From NCBI GenBank assembly GCA_947095535.1, contig OX352773.1, positions 109,251,950 through 109,315,949 on the forward strand: a DNA stretch of 64,000 nucleotides. Direction: 5' to 3'. A program made the position numbers and the translations under genes. Source of the stretch: Poecilobothrus nobilitatus (taxonomy: Eukaryota; Arthropoda; Insecta; Diptera; Dolichopodidae). The notes under the pieces were generated by a model, which saw nothing but the letters and a program-made list of their open reading frames with translations, made no database searches and was not told the origin of the DNA. Positions 1 through 11,900 of the stretch are shown here, in pieces. Each line of letters opens with the position of its first letter. Positions within the stretch are counted from its first letter, which is position 1.

Positions 1-895
1 ACTTGGACCTCTCCAAATGGTCGTACCAGAAACCAATTTGACCACATTTGCGTCAGCGGAACATGAAGAAACTCTATCACAGATGTGAGAAACAGAAGAA
101 GAGCAGATGTAAACAGCGACCACGAATGGCACAGCGGATTTCAAAATCAAATTATATAGAAAGAAGCCTTATAACAACAGGCGTAAACGCTCCAATATCA
201 GCAAACTCCATAATGCCCAGACCGCAAACAACTTTGCTCCCACACTTCGCGAAATATAACCACCAGATCAAGATCACACATGGAACAACAATATAGCTAG
301 ACTACAAGAAGCTGCTGAAGAAACAATTGGGTTCGTACAGCCAGAAAGGCAAAAATGGATCTCAGACGAAACATGGGACCTCATAAATAAGAGAAGAATC
401 CTGAAACAGCTGACTAATTCCGATACAGGGAAAAAACAATAAAGAACCGTCGTGAAGTAGGTCAAGAAAGCTGCCAGAAAAGACAAAAGAAATTTTGTCC
501 ACATGATAGCGTCCCAACACGCTGAACAACACGCCAACCAGAACAATTTGCGTGAATTACATCAATTAATAAACCAACTCACAAATCGTGAAGGCAAAAG
601 AGATCAACCAATCAGAGATAAAAATGGCAATATATTAATAAATAAGGAAACTCAAACTACAAGATGGAAACAACACTTCGAAACAGTCAGTAATAATCAA
701 CAAGCGACTAGAGAAGTTATAAACAATGAAGCCCTTAGCAGAAACAGGTACTTCAGAATCTCCATAGAGCCACCAAACATAAGTGAGATAAAAGAGACTA
801 TCAAAATCTCATAAGAAACAAAGCTGCAGGTATTGATGGTATACCAACCGAATTGCTACAAGTCGATGCTCAAACAATAACAAACAAAAATAACA
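1..895 (+). pseudogene. RTE-type non-LTR retrotransposon fragment (endonuclease end to start of RT)
   Basis: The first bases translate to the C-terminal end of an APE-type endonuclease (TWTSPNGRTRNQFDHICVS), the pattern of RTE/BovB-like elements before their catalytic Asp-His. The linker between endonuclease and RT follows with frameshifts and stops (readable at 300-420 and in the open stretch 503-814). Similarity ends with AAGIDGIPTELLQ near 830-860, the start of the RT fingers domain. The frame is broken at least near 440 and 812, and most of the RT is missing. The element at 30635 starts at this same GIDGIP motif, so the two copies cover almost complementary halves of a related element. 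It is a dead fragment whose 5' end lies outside the window. Confidence 0.7.
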
Positions 896-1480
896 AAGGA
901 TTGGATATAACTTTTATTAAAACCGTAAGTTAAATGTGTACAATTTGACTGGAACATTGAATAAGTACGATAAATTTAAAATAACTTACTGTTCAATTTA
1001 TTACGAAACTAGCTGTGGTAGGTCGGTCAATGTAATTGCAAATGCCTTCATAAAAATTTGAATTAATGTTGTCAAGGATAATCCAGAAAGATTCAAAATA
1101 ATTCTATGGAGTTATTCCTGCACTAAATAACTAAATCCATAAAATAAAATAAATCCATTGGAAAAAACAAAAACGGAATTTGCTTTTGTGTCTTTTAGTT
1201 TTTCTCATTTAATACGACAGCATTCCATATATAATTGTTGTATGTTATACATAGCCAAACCAAATTTATGCAAATTGTTACATACAACAAATGTTGTTTG
1301 AGTAAAAACTCTCCTAATTCCGCCAAAGTTTGCGGCATAGATTAGAATATTTGCACTTGGTTTTTTATTCCCATAGCAATAGAGGTATTAAGTTTAAAAA
1401 AATTTGGTTTTAGCACTATGCCTTTTTAAAACTTCAAAGTTGATTTACCACAAACTATGTTTTGCTACAAACAACAATAA
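896..1480. other. Unassigned AT-rich spacer
   Basis: No open frame with recognisable content. A short inverted repeat is visible (TGTTGTATGT near 1238 against ACATACAACA near 1284). Nothing else can be supported. Confidence 0.4.
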
Positions 1481-1484
1481 TTTT

Positions 1485-1765
1485 CTGAGGCGACGATTTC
1501 TAAAGAAAGAAACTGAAGTTTTAGGACATATAGTTACACTAGAAGGGATTAAACCAAACCCAAAAAAACTGAATGTGTGAAAATAATAGAAACCGACCAT
1601 AAGCCACTTCAATGGCTTTTTTCTATAAAATAACCTAATTTAATGTTGGTTCGATGGTGTCTCAAACTATCCGAATTCAACTACGAAATAAAATACGAAA
1701 AGGCAACACAAAATTGTAATGCATTATCTAGAAATGAAGTAAATCACATTTCTGTTCTCTTACAC
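1485..1765 (+). pseudogene. Ty3/Gypsy pol scrap (RT end joined to RNase H end)
   Basis: The reading ETEVLGHIVTLEGIKPNPKK (about 1510-1570) is the block after the RT palm in Ty3/Gypsy pol. It is followed within about 20 bases by TDHKPLQWL and then EFNYEIKYEKATQNCNALSR, the RNase H end of the same polyprotein. The connection domain and most of RNase H are therefore deleted. Frames change between the blocks. The same motifs occur intact in the errantivirus pol at 18478-19137, but this scrap is more diverged and has no LTR next to it. It is an old relic. Confidence 0.65.
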
Positions 1766-2100
1766 ATTCTTCATTCACATTTCTTTTCTCTTACCGAGTG
1801 GACGTGCTTATATTTGATTTTAATTAAAATTAAATTACTTTAACTTTTAATATTGTGCTAAATAAAAGTGCTTATTATAAAGTTCTGCTTAAAAAAACAA
1901 ATTTCTTAATTTAATATGTACAACTAAAAATTAAAATAAGTAACAAAAATTAAGCTATAGGCTTAACATATAATTAACAATTTAAAAAAGAAAAAAAAAT
2001 TAAATAAAAATGTTTGTGTAAATGTGTCAACTGTTATACTTTGCAAACCTTGAAACATTTAATAATTTAGTAATAAGTATAAAATAAAAAAGAAATACAA
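1766..2100. other. AT-rich spacer, possible 5' UTR of element A1
   Basis: Very A-rich sequence without supported coding. It lies directly before the ORF1 remnant of A1 and could be its untranslated leader, but nothing in the sequence proves this. Confidence 0.3.
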
Positions 2101-3665
2101 ACATTCTAAAACGAGTTATACCTGCAAGATTTCAACTTGTTCCAATATTGATAAAAAATTGGAAACAATTAAATGCGATGGGTTTTGCTCAAATCTATTT
2201 CATGGAACTTGTCTAGGATTAGAAAGAAATGGGCAGTCGTCAAGACTAAAAGAATATTTTGTCTGTGATCAATGCCAAAATATTCAGAATATGGGGAAAA
2301 CACATGTTGATTAGTTTAATTCCAAACTAGACAAGTTATTTGAGAAACAAAATACATTTATTAATTGATGCTTAAGGGTGATAGAATAACATTTCAAGTC
2401 ATTTGATGATTTCTGTCATAGAATTGAAGACAACGAATCTTCAACATCGTTGAATTTGGATAGCAGCGAGTTCAATTCAGGTTATGGTGTTAAAACGATG
2501 GACCTGGAACTACAAAACTTTAAGAGAGAACTTCATACTTTTAAATTTGAGATGCAGTTAAACACATTAACTCAGCGTGTTTGTCGTCCAATGAAACAAT
2601 CAACTCCGTTGAAACTACTTTTAAAAAGGAGTTGAATGAAATTAAAGAAACTGTTGCATCGCTTAATGTCATCAGTAAAAAAATAAATCCTTTATTTAAA
2701 GGTGATGAAATGCTGTATTTGCTAAGGCAAATTTTAATATAGAGCAGCATGCAGTTGAAGAATTAACAAGTTCTATTGTTAGTATAGATGAGCAGCCTAG
2801 TATTGACCAAAATGAGAACATAGAATAAATTGATTCTATAGTCAATTCAGTTAATACAGGAGATAGTGCTGGTAGTTCTAAAGAATCAAAGTTTACTTCA
2901 CCATATGTAAAAGGCCTCTTATTTTTTATAGCAAAACAACATATCTCAGAGTTTTTGGAAATAAATTTTAAAATAACTCTAATTTTTTATTATTTAAATA
3001 AAATTTAAAAAACAAGCCACGTCTAAACATTATACTAATAAAAATAGATACAAAACAGAAAATATTTCTAAAGATAACTTGACTTTTCCTACAACTATAG
3101 GGAATGCAAATTGGTTTCTAAGCTTTAAAAGTATTAATAACAATACTAACACCAATTTTAGAAATAGTTTACCTAATGTCACAGGTACTAAAAGCAAGCC
3201 CAATAATTACACTAAATCGGTACAAAGTTATCAGAATTTTACTTAAGGGATCAGAATTTTACAAAGGATTCTCTTGTACCAGCGGGATTTATGAACTCCT
3301 TAGAATCTTCTGTTCGCTTAACTAAGCAATTTGTATCTGATACGGATAGTAACTTTGTTCTTTCTCGCTTAAGTACCGTGTGTACGAAAACGTAAGACTC
3401 TATCTTGCATAATCAAAGTGATCATGTTTGCATTGATGACAAAACACTAATGAACAGAAAGGTTCTTATCGAGGCTGAAGGTTTACCTTTAAGCTACAAT
3501 GAGATGTTTAATCTTTTCTTGAAGTTTCACGAAACATTAAATATATCAAAAAAGGAAGTTATTAATGATTTAGATTCTTACCGCTCTCATATTTCAAATA
3601 AAAGAATGGAATACATGCAAAGAACTGGAGAAACCCATAATAAGTTTTTTCGATCCGTATCCTAA
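2101..3665 (+). pseudogene. A1 ORF1 remnant with PHD-type zinc finger and coiled coil
   Basis: Reading from 2112 gives a cysteine/histidine-rich block with KCDGFCSNLFHGTCLG and FVCDQC, a degenerate PHD finger typical of ORF1 proteins of CR1-like elements (nucleic-acid binding or chaperone role by family analogy). A Glu/Lys-rich region with heptad character follows (about 2450-2830). Ser/Asn-rich sequence comes next, then an open C-terminal block at 3405-3665. Stops and frame changes occur repeatedly (for example near 2310, 2635, 2826 and 3245). The first Cys pair is spaced CxxxxC rather than the usual CxxC. The protein cannot be made in one piece. Confidence 0.65.
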
Positions 3666-3720
3666 TTTAATAAAAATAATTGAATCTTCTAAAATAGCAA
3701 GCAATAATCATAACAACAGA

Positions 3721-4930
3721 TTGAATTTTTCAACATTTAATACTAACTCTTTCAATAATGTTAAAATATTCTATCACAATTGTAGTGGTATGAGAGGTAA
3801 ACTTAATAAATTATATGTTGATACAAATTCTTGTGATTTTAGTGTTTTAGTTATCACTGAAACCTGGCTTAATGATTATTTCAAAAATAAAGAAATACTG
3901 AATAGTAATTGATCAGTTTATAGAAATCGTGATTATTTATCTACAAACTGTTCAATGTTACTACAACATGTCACTTGTACGAACATCTATTTATCAAAGT
4001 AAACTTAAGTACCAATTTTTTATACCTTGGTATTGTATACTTTCCTCCAAACTGTGACAATTCCTCGTATATTGAGTTTTACGACTTATGTAATAATGTA
4101 ATAGCTAATATGAACGAGGATTATTCGATTTTTATATTTGACGATTTTAATCGTCCTTCTATATCTTTTATCATAGCCGACTCTGATAATATGTTAATAC
4201 AAATAAATTTCCAACGAAATCGATTTCGATCTTATTAGTGCTTTTTATGGTAATGATTTACAACAAATTATCAGGTATCCTAACAATAACAACAAACGGC
4301 TAGATCTTGCATTTTCTAATGCATATGACATAGTGGAGGTAAAACTCGCAAATTATGCAGATAATCTTTTTACTAACACCACTCACCATAACGCAATCAT
4401 ATTTGAGTTTTGCACCTCTAGCCCAAACTTTTCAAAATCGTACAATAATTCAATTATATATGATCTTGAAAACGCCGACTTTCAAATCATAAATAATGCT
4501 TTATCTTTAATCAGTTGGGTCGATCTCTTATCTATGCAGGATATCAACTCATCCATCTCTATTCTTTACTTAAAGATTTTTGGAACAATTCACCCTTTTG
4601 TGCCAAAAATCCGTAAAAAAGATAGAACCACTGAACCTTGGTTAAATAGAAATCTAAGGACAATGCGAAATCAACGCAATAAATTGCATAAAAGAATTAA
4701 ACATACTGTAAACATAAGTTGATCCTAACAATAATTTAACAAATATGTACAACGATTTGGTCTTAGAATTCAAACAGAAGGCTAATTTAGCTTATGAAAA
4801 TTATGCCAATAATATTGGTAATAAAGTAATTACTGATCCCAAAAAATTCTTTAACTTCGTTAATACAAAGCGTAAAATATTTGGTTATCCTAATTCTATG
4901 TCTAGGGATAATACTTTTTCCTCTTGCCCA
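3721..4930 (+). pseudogene. A1 ORF2, endonuclease part
   Basis: Begins with VKIFYHNCSGMRGKLNKLY and VLVITETWLND, the N-terminal motifs of APE-type endonucleases that nick target DNA for target-primed reverse transcription. A stop at 3910 interrupts it. The frame resumes at 3975 with the beta-strand before the catalytic GDFN motif, here changed to DDFN (4138-4150). It continues through 4333-4722 (block NYADNLFTNTTHHNAIIFEF) and 4745-4930 (KRKIFGYPNSMSRDNTFSSC). The last segment reads without a stop into element B1, giving a 226-residue chimeric frame (4745-5425). At least two frame changes and one nonsense codon make it non-functional. Confidence 0.7.
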
Positions 4931-4935
4931 ATTGA

Positions 4936-5945
4936 CATTAGTAATTTGTGCGATGATTGTATGGTATATATTCAAAATGTGGATCTAATTTTAAAGGAAA
5001 TTCAGGATGCAGTGTTGGATGAAAAAAAACAACTCAAAGAGTATAAGTGTGAATTCCAAAACTGTTTGAAAGAAAGTCAAGATGAAATTAAAAAACTATT
5101 AGAAGCAATTGAATCAAGATATGCCGAAAGACTTACATGTTTAAAACACGCACTGGATAATTGTGAGAAGAGAAGGATAGAAACCCGAAGAATAATTGAT
5201 ACTGCAGAGGACCTAAAAAATCAAAATACTAAAATTGAATCTACCATAAGAGAATTACACCAGGGAAATGGAGTGAATATGCCAGAGGCAGACTCGACTG
5301 CAGTTAAGGATGTTAAAAGGCGGACATATTCAGAAATTGTCAAAAGAAATCCCCGTGGTTGTGATCAAGCCGAAAACAAGTCAAATATCAGGCGTTACGC
5401 TGACAGATATAAAAAAGAACATTAATCCAGCAAATGGGAAAGTACATGCTATTTCTGAACAGAGTAATGGGTCAGTTGCAATTTTTTATAATAATTCTGA
5501 AGCGGTGGAAGACTTTTAAGACAGCAAGCAGTAAAAATTAAAAAAAAAGACAATTATGATGTAATAGTTCCAACAGAGAGAAAACCGAAAATCTTAATTG
5601 TAGGTATGTCTGATAATTTTAATGAGGAAGAATTAATGGAAAAAATTAAAAACCGAAATGATCTATTGCATAAAGATGAAATAAAACTTATTAGAAAATA
5701 TAACAGTAAAAGAAACCTACAGCATATAATGTAATAGTCGAAGTGAATTTTGAGAATTTTAAAAACATAATGAATCTATGTAAGTTAAAGGTAGGATGGG
5801 ACAGATCCAAAGTATTCGAGAGTTTTGATGTATGAAGATGCTTTAAATGCCTTGCATATGGACATATAAGTGATAAATGCAGAAATGATCAAGCTTGCTT
5901 AAAATGTGGAGATAGTCGTTTAATTAGAGATTGCTTAACTGTGAA
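4936..5945 (+). pseudogene. B1 ORF1 remnant: coiled coil and two zinc knuckles
   Basis: The frame 4936-5425 is rich in Glu, Lys and Arg with long helical stretches (EIKKLLEAIESRYAERL). It aligns with B2 at 40861-41130 (ITFLLLAIEARYSERIKSMK), which defines the family. After a frame change at 5425-5519 the protein is eroded. A zinc-binding block is readable at 5836-5945: CFKCLAYGHISDKC followed by CLKCGDSRLIRDC, two CCHC-like knuckles as found in ORF1/Gag RNA-binding proteins. Several stops lie between. It continues in frame from A1 coding sequence, so its apparent start at 4745 is an artefact of insertion. Confidence 0.65.
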
Positions 5946-6069
5946 AGAGCAAACGATCACCTACAATTAGATTTGGATATAAATCATAGCATTTTTGACA
6001 AAAATTGTCCATCATTACTAAGAAAGATTAATGTTGAAAGAAAGAAAATATTTATATAGCAACCTCCAA

Positions 6070-8560
6070 TTATTAACAGTGGAAATTTACGTGGTATTTA
6101 TTTAAATATTCAAGGTTTATCAATACACTTTGCTGCGTTAGAACGTATAACTCTGGTAAATAAATTTGATTTCGTAATATTGAGTGAAACTCATATTACT
6201 GATTATATTGAATTTATTGAATATGATATATACAGTGTTTCAATGCTTATCAAATTCGAGACAATCTGGTGGTGTTTTAATTTATGTTAAAAACTCATTG
6301 AAAGCTATAGAAATTAATGAATTTAGGATTGATAGACAGTTATGGATTTTAAGAATTAGAATTCTTGTAAACAATAAAAATTGGAATATAATAGGATTAT
6401 ATAGATGAAGAGAAATGAGGTGTAGTAAATTTATTATAAAACTTAGAGAATATTTTGAAATTAATTACAATTTTGTAGAAAACAATGTAATTGTGGGAGA
6501 TTTTAATATTGATTATAAGGCTAATAATTATGATAAAAACCAAATTGATCAATTACTGATAGATTTTAATATTAAACAATGAGTTAATGAGTATAACAGA
6601 ATAACGAATACTAGTAACACTATTATAGATTATGTTATAGAAAATATAGAAATAAAAGTAAAAAAGAATTTAATTTATCTGATCACAAATTGAAACAATT
6701 GAAATTAAGATAAGTAATGTAGAAGTAAGCCATTTAGATAATGAAATAAGTTACATAAAGTATAACAAAGAGGTTTTTATAACTGAATTAAACAGAAATA
6801 ATTTTTTAGATATATGCAATATAAATAATATTAATTCTTTAGCTGCAAATTTTAATGATGGTATAATAAAATCATTAAATGCATTAAAGAAATCATTTAA
6901 ACAAAAAAAAAACTCAGCTGAACGGTTTAACAGTGAACTTGAATTAATGAAAAGGAAAAATTCTAGATTATACGAAATGAACTCCATTATAAATAGTAAT
7001 AATAGTTGGAATAAATAGAAATTAGCGAGGAAGAATAATGAACCAAGAATAATGTCAGGTGAATTAAAAAATAAAAAAAAAAGTTACGTTTTGTCCTAGG
7101 TTCTATATTTTCGCCTTAAATAAAATCAAACCAATGTCATTTCTAATTGCTCACCTAGTATTTTGAATCTAATTAGGACACTGAACAATGTATTTTTTTT
7201 ATTTTTTTTTTGTTGAAAATTTTCCGTAATAAGACAGAAAAAGCATATTTTCATACAATTTAAGCATTTAATCCTAATTGGATTATATTATATTTTTTTA
7301 TGATAAAAAAAAAATTATAACCTTAAAATATATTAGTAAGTAGCACTTATATTGCATAATTTTGTATAACTATTAAAGCATAAAATTTTATGTACATGTA
7401 TTGAAAAAATAAAAAATCGAAAAGGATACTCCACTAAAACAGCATTAAATTGGATAGTAAATGAGTGGAGACTGATAAAACATAATATATTATAGCAGTT
7501 TTTTTAAATTTAAAGTGTGCTTTTGAAACGATTGAAAGAAGAACCTTATTAGAAAAACTAAAGAAATATTGTATTAAGGAGAATGAAGCACGGTTGTTTG
7601 AAAGTTACCTGTCAGGTAGAACCCAAACAACGAGAGTAAACTCTAGACTATCAGATAAACTCGATATAAACCTAGGTGTTCCACAAGGCTGCGTTTTAGA
7701 TGTTCTGCTTTTCCTCATATATATATATGATATGAAAAATAAAATCAAACATTCTAATCTATCATTATTCCCAGATGACACCTTGATTTATATAGTGGGA
7801 GAAGATTTGGATGTAATAAAAAATGACTTAAATAATGATCTAGAAAATTTATATCAATGGCTATGCGCAAACAAATTCAAACTTAATATTAGTAAAAATA
7901 GCACATCAGGAGAAGATGTTAATAAAACCATCAAAATAAATCAAGAGCTGATTGAAATTGTCGATAATTACAAATATTTGGGAATGGTTTTGTATAATAA
8001 GATGAAATTTGATTTACACGCTGACAATATTTGTGCTAAAATAGCAAAGAAAATTGGTTTCATGGCAAGAATAAGAAATTCAATTTCACAAAAATGTACA
8101 ATATTAATATATAATTCTATAGTGTTCCCTTATCTTGGTTATTGTTCGTCCATTCTATTTATGTGCAATACAGATAATTAAATAGACTGTAGATTTTTCA
8201 GAATAGAGCTATGAGAATCATTTTGAGAAGCGACAGGCGAACAAGAATAATTGATATGAGAGTTACACTTGGTTGGATGAACATTGTGCAAAGATGAAAT
8301 TTTAATGCTCTAGTATTCATTTTTAAAATTAAACCTAACATGTTGCCAAAATATTTACAAAGATATATTATTTATGTTGGAGGATATTACTACTTAAGAA
8401 ATAGGGTCGATTTCTGATTGCCTCTATTCAGAAGAACGGAGCTCAAAATAGTGAAATGTATAGAGGAGCTCAACTGTTCGACAGACTACCAGATAACATT
8501 AAACAAGAAAGAAATTTTAATAGATTTAAAAACCTGATTCGAAATTATGTACTGAACTTT
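6070..8560 (+). pseudogene. B1 ORF2: endonuclease and reverse transcriptase, inactive
   Basis: Endonuclease motifs appear at about 6085-6200 (LRGIYLNIQGL, FVILSETHIT), 6262-6405 (GGVLIYVKNS) and 6490-6510 (VIVGDFNID). The RT is readable from 7420 (KGYSTKTALNWIVNEW). Palm motif A is CAFETIERRTLLEKL near 7513, without the catalytic Asp. An open stretch 7594-8181 has LGVPQGCVLD, then FPDDT where the family has FADD/YADD. The C-terminal domain is readable to about 8560. The Ala/Tyr-to-Pro change next to the catalytic Asp pair, the frame breaks near 6240, 6410 and 8181, and the missing RT fingers (see 7080-7410) all mark it as dead. Confidence 0.7.
7080..7410. other. Non-coding AT-rich block replacing the RT fingers of B1
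   Basis: The B1 protein is readable to about 7075 (the linker after the endonuclease) and again from 7420 (late fingers). The sequence between has no similarity to either and is about 75-80% A+T by eye. It is either an insertion accompanied by deletion or a strongly eroded stretch. No terminal repeats were seen. Confidence 0.4.
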
Positions 8561-8727
8561 TGTTGATTAAATTGAATTTTGAATTTTGAATTGTTAAATT
8601 AATTAAATTTACTAATTGGATTTTGCTGAATTATTTGATTCTGAATTTTATTATATATTATTATAATTTGTATTTTTTCTTTTGAAAGCTCTCGAAAGCT
8701 AATAAATAAAAATAAAAAAAAAATTTC

Positions 8728-9259
8728 TTTGCTGATAATTTACAAAACGTTTATCGTCCGCAGCAATCTTTTATTAATAACGACTCTTTAATTCTCAATT
8801 CATTAAATAACTCAAACTTATTGATTCTGACTTGTATCTTTCCGAAAGTGACATTTTCGACGCAATTACGAGTCTTCACACGAAAAAGGTGCGGGCCCAG
8901 ATTTGATTCTACCAATTTTTTTCTATAATTGTGCTATTTACTTAACTTTTGCTTTACATTTTATCTTTAATAATTCACTTTCGTTAGAAACTTTTCCAGA
9001 TGCATTTAAATCTTCTTTTCTTATTCATAAAAAAGGTGATATAACATCTGTTGAAAACTATCGTGGTATAGCAATTTTATCAACTTTACCTAAATTGTTC
9101 GATAAAATTGTTGTTGGTAAAATTGCACCAATTATAAACACAAAACTTAAGAATAACAGCATGGGTTCAGAAAAGGTCGTTCTACCACCCTGAACCTTAT
9201 GATATACACATCCGAAATTCTGCATCAGATGGAAAATGGGTACCAAGTTGATGCAATCT
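8728..9259 (+). pseudogene. A1 ORF2, RT fingers segment
   Basis: Reading resumes with the block ahead of the RT (NVYRPQQSF near 8745). It passes a frame change near 8890 to SLSLETFPDAFKSSFLIHKK and ENYRGIAILSTLPKLFDKIV (8960-9110). These match A2 at 33930-34330 closely, including the order of motifs, and correspond to RT motifs 0 to 2a of CR1-like elements. It ends at …YQVDAI-equivalent sequence at 9259, interrupted by D1. The stop at 9191 and the frame shift at about 8890 are specific to this copy. Confidence 0.75.
9255..9259. repeat. Short target-site duplication of D1 (AATCT)
   Basis: AATCT at 9255-9259 recurs at 13742-13746 right after the poly(A) of D1. The A-run makes the true length uncertain (three to five bases are certain). 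Confidence 0.5.
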
Positions 9260-9260
9260 T

Positions 9261-9335
9261 GATTAAATTAATTTAATTTAATTTAATTTTAATTTTAATT
9301 TTAATTTTAATTTTAATTTTAAATTTAATTAACAA
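9261..9335. repeat. TTTAA/TTTTAA tandem tract at D1 5' end
   Basis: About five units of TTTAA followed by six of TTTTAA. A shorter tract of the same type occupies the 5' end of D2 at 49780-49815 on the other strand, so the tract belongs to the element rather than to the target. Confidence 0.7.
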
Positions 9336-11892
9336 ATAAATTGTGTTGTCAAGCTCGCGGTATTCATATCATACACATATAATTTTTATAATTTTTATCG
9401 TTTCTTTATCAATTTAAATTTTAATTTGATATTTCACTTTTTTATCTAATTATAAATTTCAATTTGCTGATTTTTACTTGTTTTTTATTGATTCTTAAAA
9501 TTTTACAAAATTACCAATTTTAATGTAAATTTCTGCAATATACGCAGTTTACAGACGAATTTCGATGCTGTCACTTGCCATTTAAATTCTAGCAAACCAG
9601 CAATTCTTGCCCTATGTGAAACTCAAGTTAACGGCCAGAATGATAATTTTAATATTACTGGCTACACACTCGTTTCACATTTCGTGTCTAAAAGAGGTAT
9701 CGCCATCTATATTAAAAATGACACAGCTTTCAACACTCTTAATAAATTCAAATGTTCTAGCCCAACTTTCCACTATGTTTGGGTAAAAATCCTCGTTAGA
9801 AAGCAAGTCATACATTTCTGTTTCTTATACAGATCACCCAACTCAAGTGAAGAGGAAACTGTTGTGGAAATTGAAAATCTCTCAAACCAGATCAATGAAA
9901 TTTTGGATTCATATCCAGGAACTGAAATTGTTCTGGCGGGTGATTTCAATATTCATAATAGAGACTGGCTTCACTTTTCTAGTAACACTTCTCTGAGTCA
10001 AAACTCAATTGGGAAACAAGTTGAACTATTCTCATCTCTTTTCCACCTATCTCAACTTGTCCAAAATCCCACTAGGATCCCAGATCGTGCTGATCAAGAA
10101 AGCTACCTCTTGGATCTGTTCCTGACCACACACCCTGAAAAATATGTGGTTTCAGTTGGTTGCCCCCTGGGTGGCTCCGACCATTGTTTGGTTAAAACAA
10201 GTTTCCGGGTAGGCCCAATTACCAATCAAAGGACTCCTTCCAGAAAATTAGTATGGCGATACAGCCATGCGAACTGGGAGGGTCTTAACAGTTTTTTCAG
10301 ATCCTTTGATTGGTCATTGTGCTTCCGCGATAGGAATGTCGACTTTGCTGCAAATGCGATTTGTGAAACAATTTTACTTGGAATGAGGTTATTTATTCCT
10401 CACTCCATGAGAACTATTAAACGGAAATCCAAATCTTGGTTCAATCGCATTTGCAGTGAAGCCATCCTTAAAAAGGAGGAGGCTTTTAAACTGTATCAAA
10501 GCAATAGGTCGGAGGCTCTCAGGTCAAACTATATAGTGGTTCGAAACAGGTGCAAGAGAGTTATCAACAGGCAAAAATTCTTATTCAACCTAAAGTTGAA
10601 ACGCAAACTTATCCACATGCCTAAGAATAGCAAATCCTTTTGGTCATTTGCAAAAAGTTTAAAAGAAGACACTAGCGGGTCTTCTTTTCCTCCGCTTGTT
10701 GATATTAATAACATGATTGTGTCAGATTCCAAAGAGAAAGCGAACTTGTTTGGCAAGCAGTTCTCTTTCAACTCGACACTGCCTCAGTCAACTTTAAAGC
10801 CACCAACTGTTCCTGAAGTTGACTACTCCTTCGGTAAATATACTTTAGGACAAGAGCAGTGATGAAAATCTTGAAAAATCTTGATGCAAAAAAATCAGCC
10901 GGTCCAGATGGTATCACTACCATGGTTCTTAAAAATACCTATTCGGGTATTTCAAAACCTCTACGCAACCTTTTCTATCTTTCCTTTACTTCGGGTATTC
11001 ACCCTACCCAATGAAAGGTTGCGCATGTTTTCCCAATTCCAAAAAAAGGTAATAAAAGCGATCCTTCTAACTACCGTCCTATTGTTATAACCTCGGTTCT
11101 TTCAAAAGTAATGGAAAAAATAATAAACCAGAAGCTTTTGAAATATCTGGATCGTAGAGGTTTGCTTCATGATCGACAATACGGGTTCAGAGCCCGTCGT
11201 TCAACCGGTGATCTCATGACTTACCTTTGCGAAAAGTTGAATATCAGCCTTCACCATTCTGGTGAATCTGATGTAGTGGCTCTGGATATTTCTAAAGCGT
11301 TCGACCGAGTCTGGCATGATGCTTTATTAGCAAAATGCAAAGCGTTAGGACTAGGTAGGGTCTTTCTAAAATGGATTGGAGATTTCCTTTCGAATCGCAT
11401 GATTCGGGTACTTGTCGATGGTTATTCATCTGACAATTTTATAATTAATGCTGGTGTCCCTCAGGGATCGGTTTTGTCTCCCACTCTCTTCTTAATATTT
11501 ATCAATGACCTACTTTCAATTACCTCCAATCCAATCCATAGTTTCGCAGATGACAGCACCCTTGTAGCTTCCTATGAATTTCATAGCCGCTGTGGTATTA
11601 ATCACCAAACTAATAGAACAGCAAGAAACTTCACTAGCAGTGAGCTAAATAATGATTTAGCGAAAATCCAAAAATGGGGTGAAAGCAACAGAGTTGATTT
11701 CAATACCAAAAAAACGCAATGCTCTTTAATCTCGCGTAAAGTAGCTACTACTACACCCAACCTGACTTTTCATGGTGATGCTTTGCAGCACTCAACAGAT
11801 TTAAACATTCTGGGCATCGAGTTAAATCAGAAATTGACCTGGTCAAATCATATTTTTGGTATAGCTAAAGATGCTGCTAAATGTCTAGGTTT

Positions 11893-11900
11893 CTTATACC
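11893..11900. repeat. Target-site duplication of E (CTTATACC), partner at 12963-12970
   Basis: Perfect 8-bp direct repeat flanking the insert. It lies in the D codons for GFLY. Confidence 0.9.

Larger units (their letters stand above)
4931..8727 (+). mobile_element. CR1-like non-LTR retrotransposon B1, 5'-truncated, inserted in A1
   Basis: Element A1 stops at about 4930 and resumes at about 8728 at the adjacent place in its RT, as the contiguous copy A2 (33880-33960) shows. Everything between belongs to another family: an ORF1 with coiled coil and CCHC knuckles, an endonuclease, an RT and a 3' end finishing in an A-rich AATAAATAAAAATAAAA tail at 8700-8727. It starts inside the zinc-finger part of ORF1 (…CDDC, compare CDDY in B2 at 40787), so it is 5'-truncated. 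No clean target duplication is visible because the A-run at the 3' junction is ambiguous. Confidence 0.75.

Noticed and set aside
10881..11090. 69-codon frame in D1
   Set aside because: The D protein (AGPDGITTMVLKN) is in another frame here, so this is a shadow.
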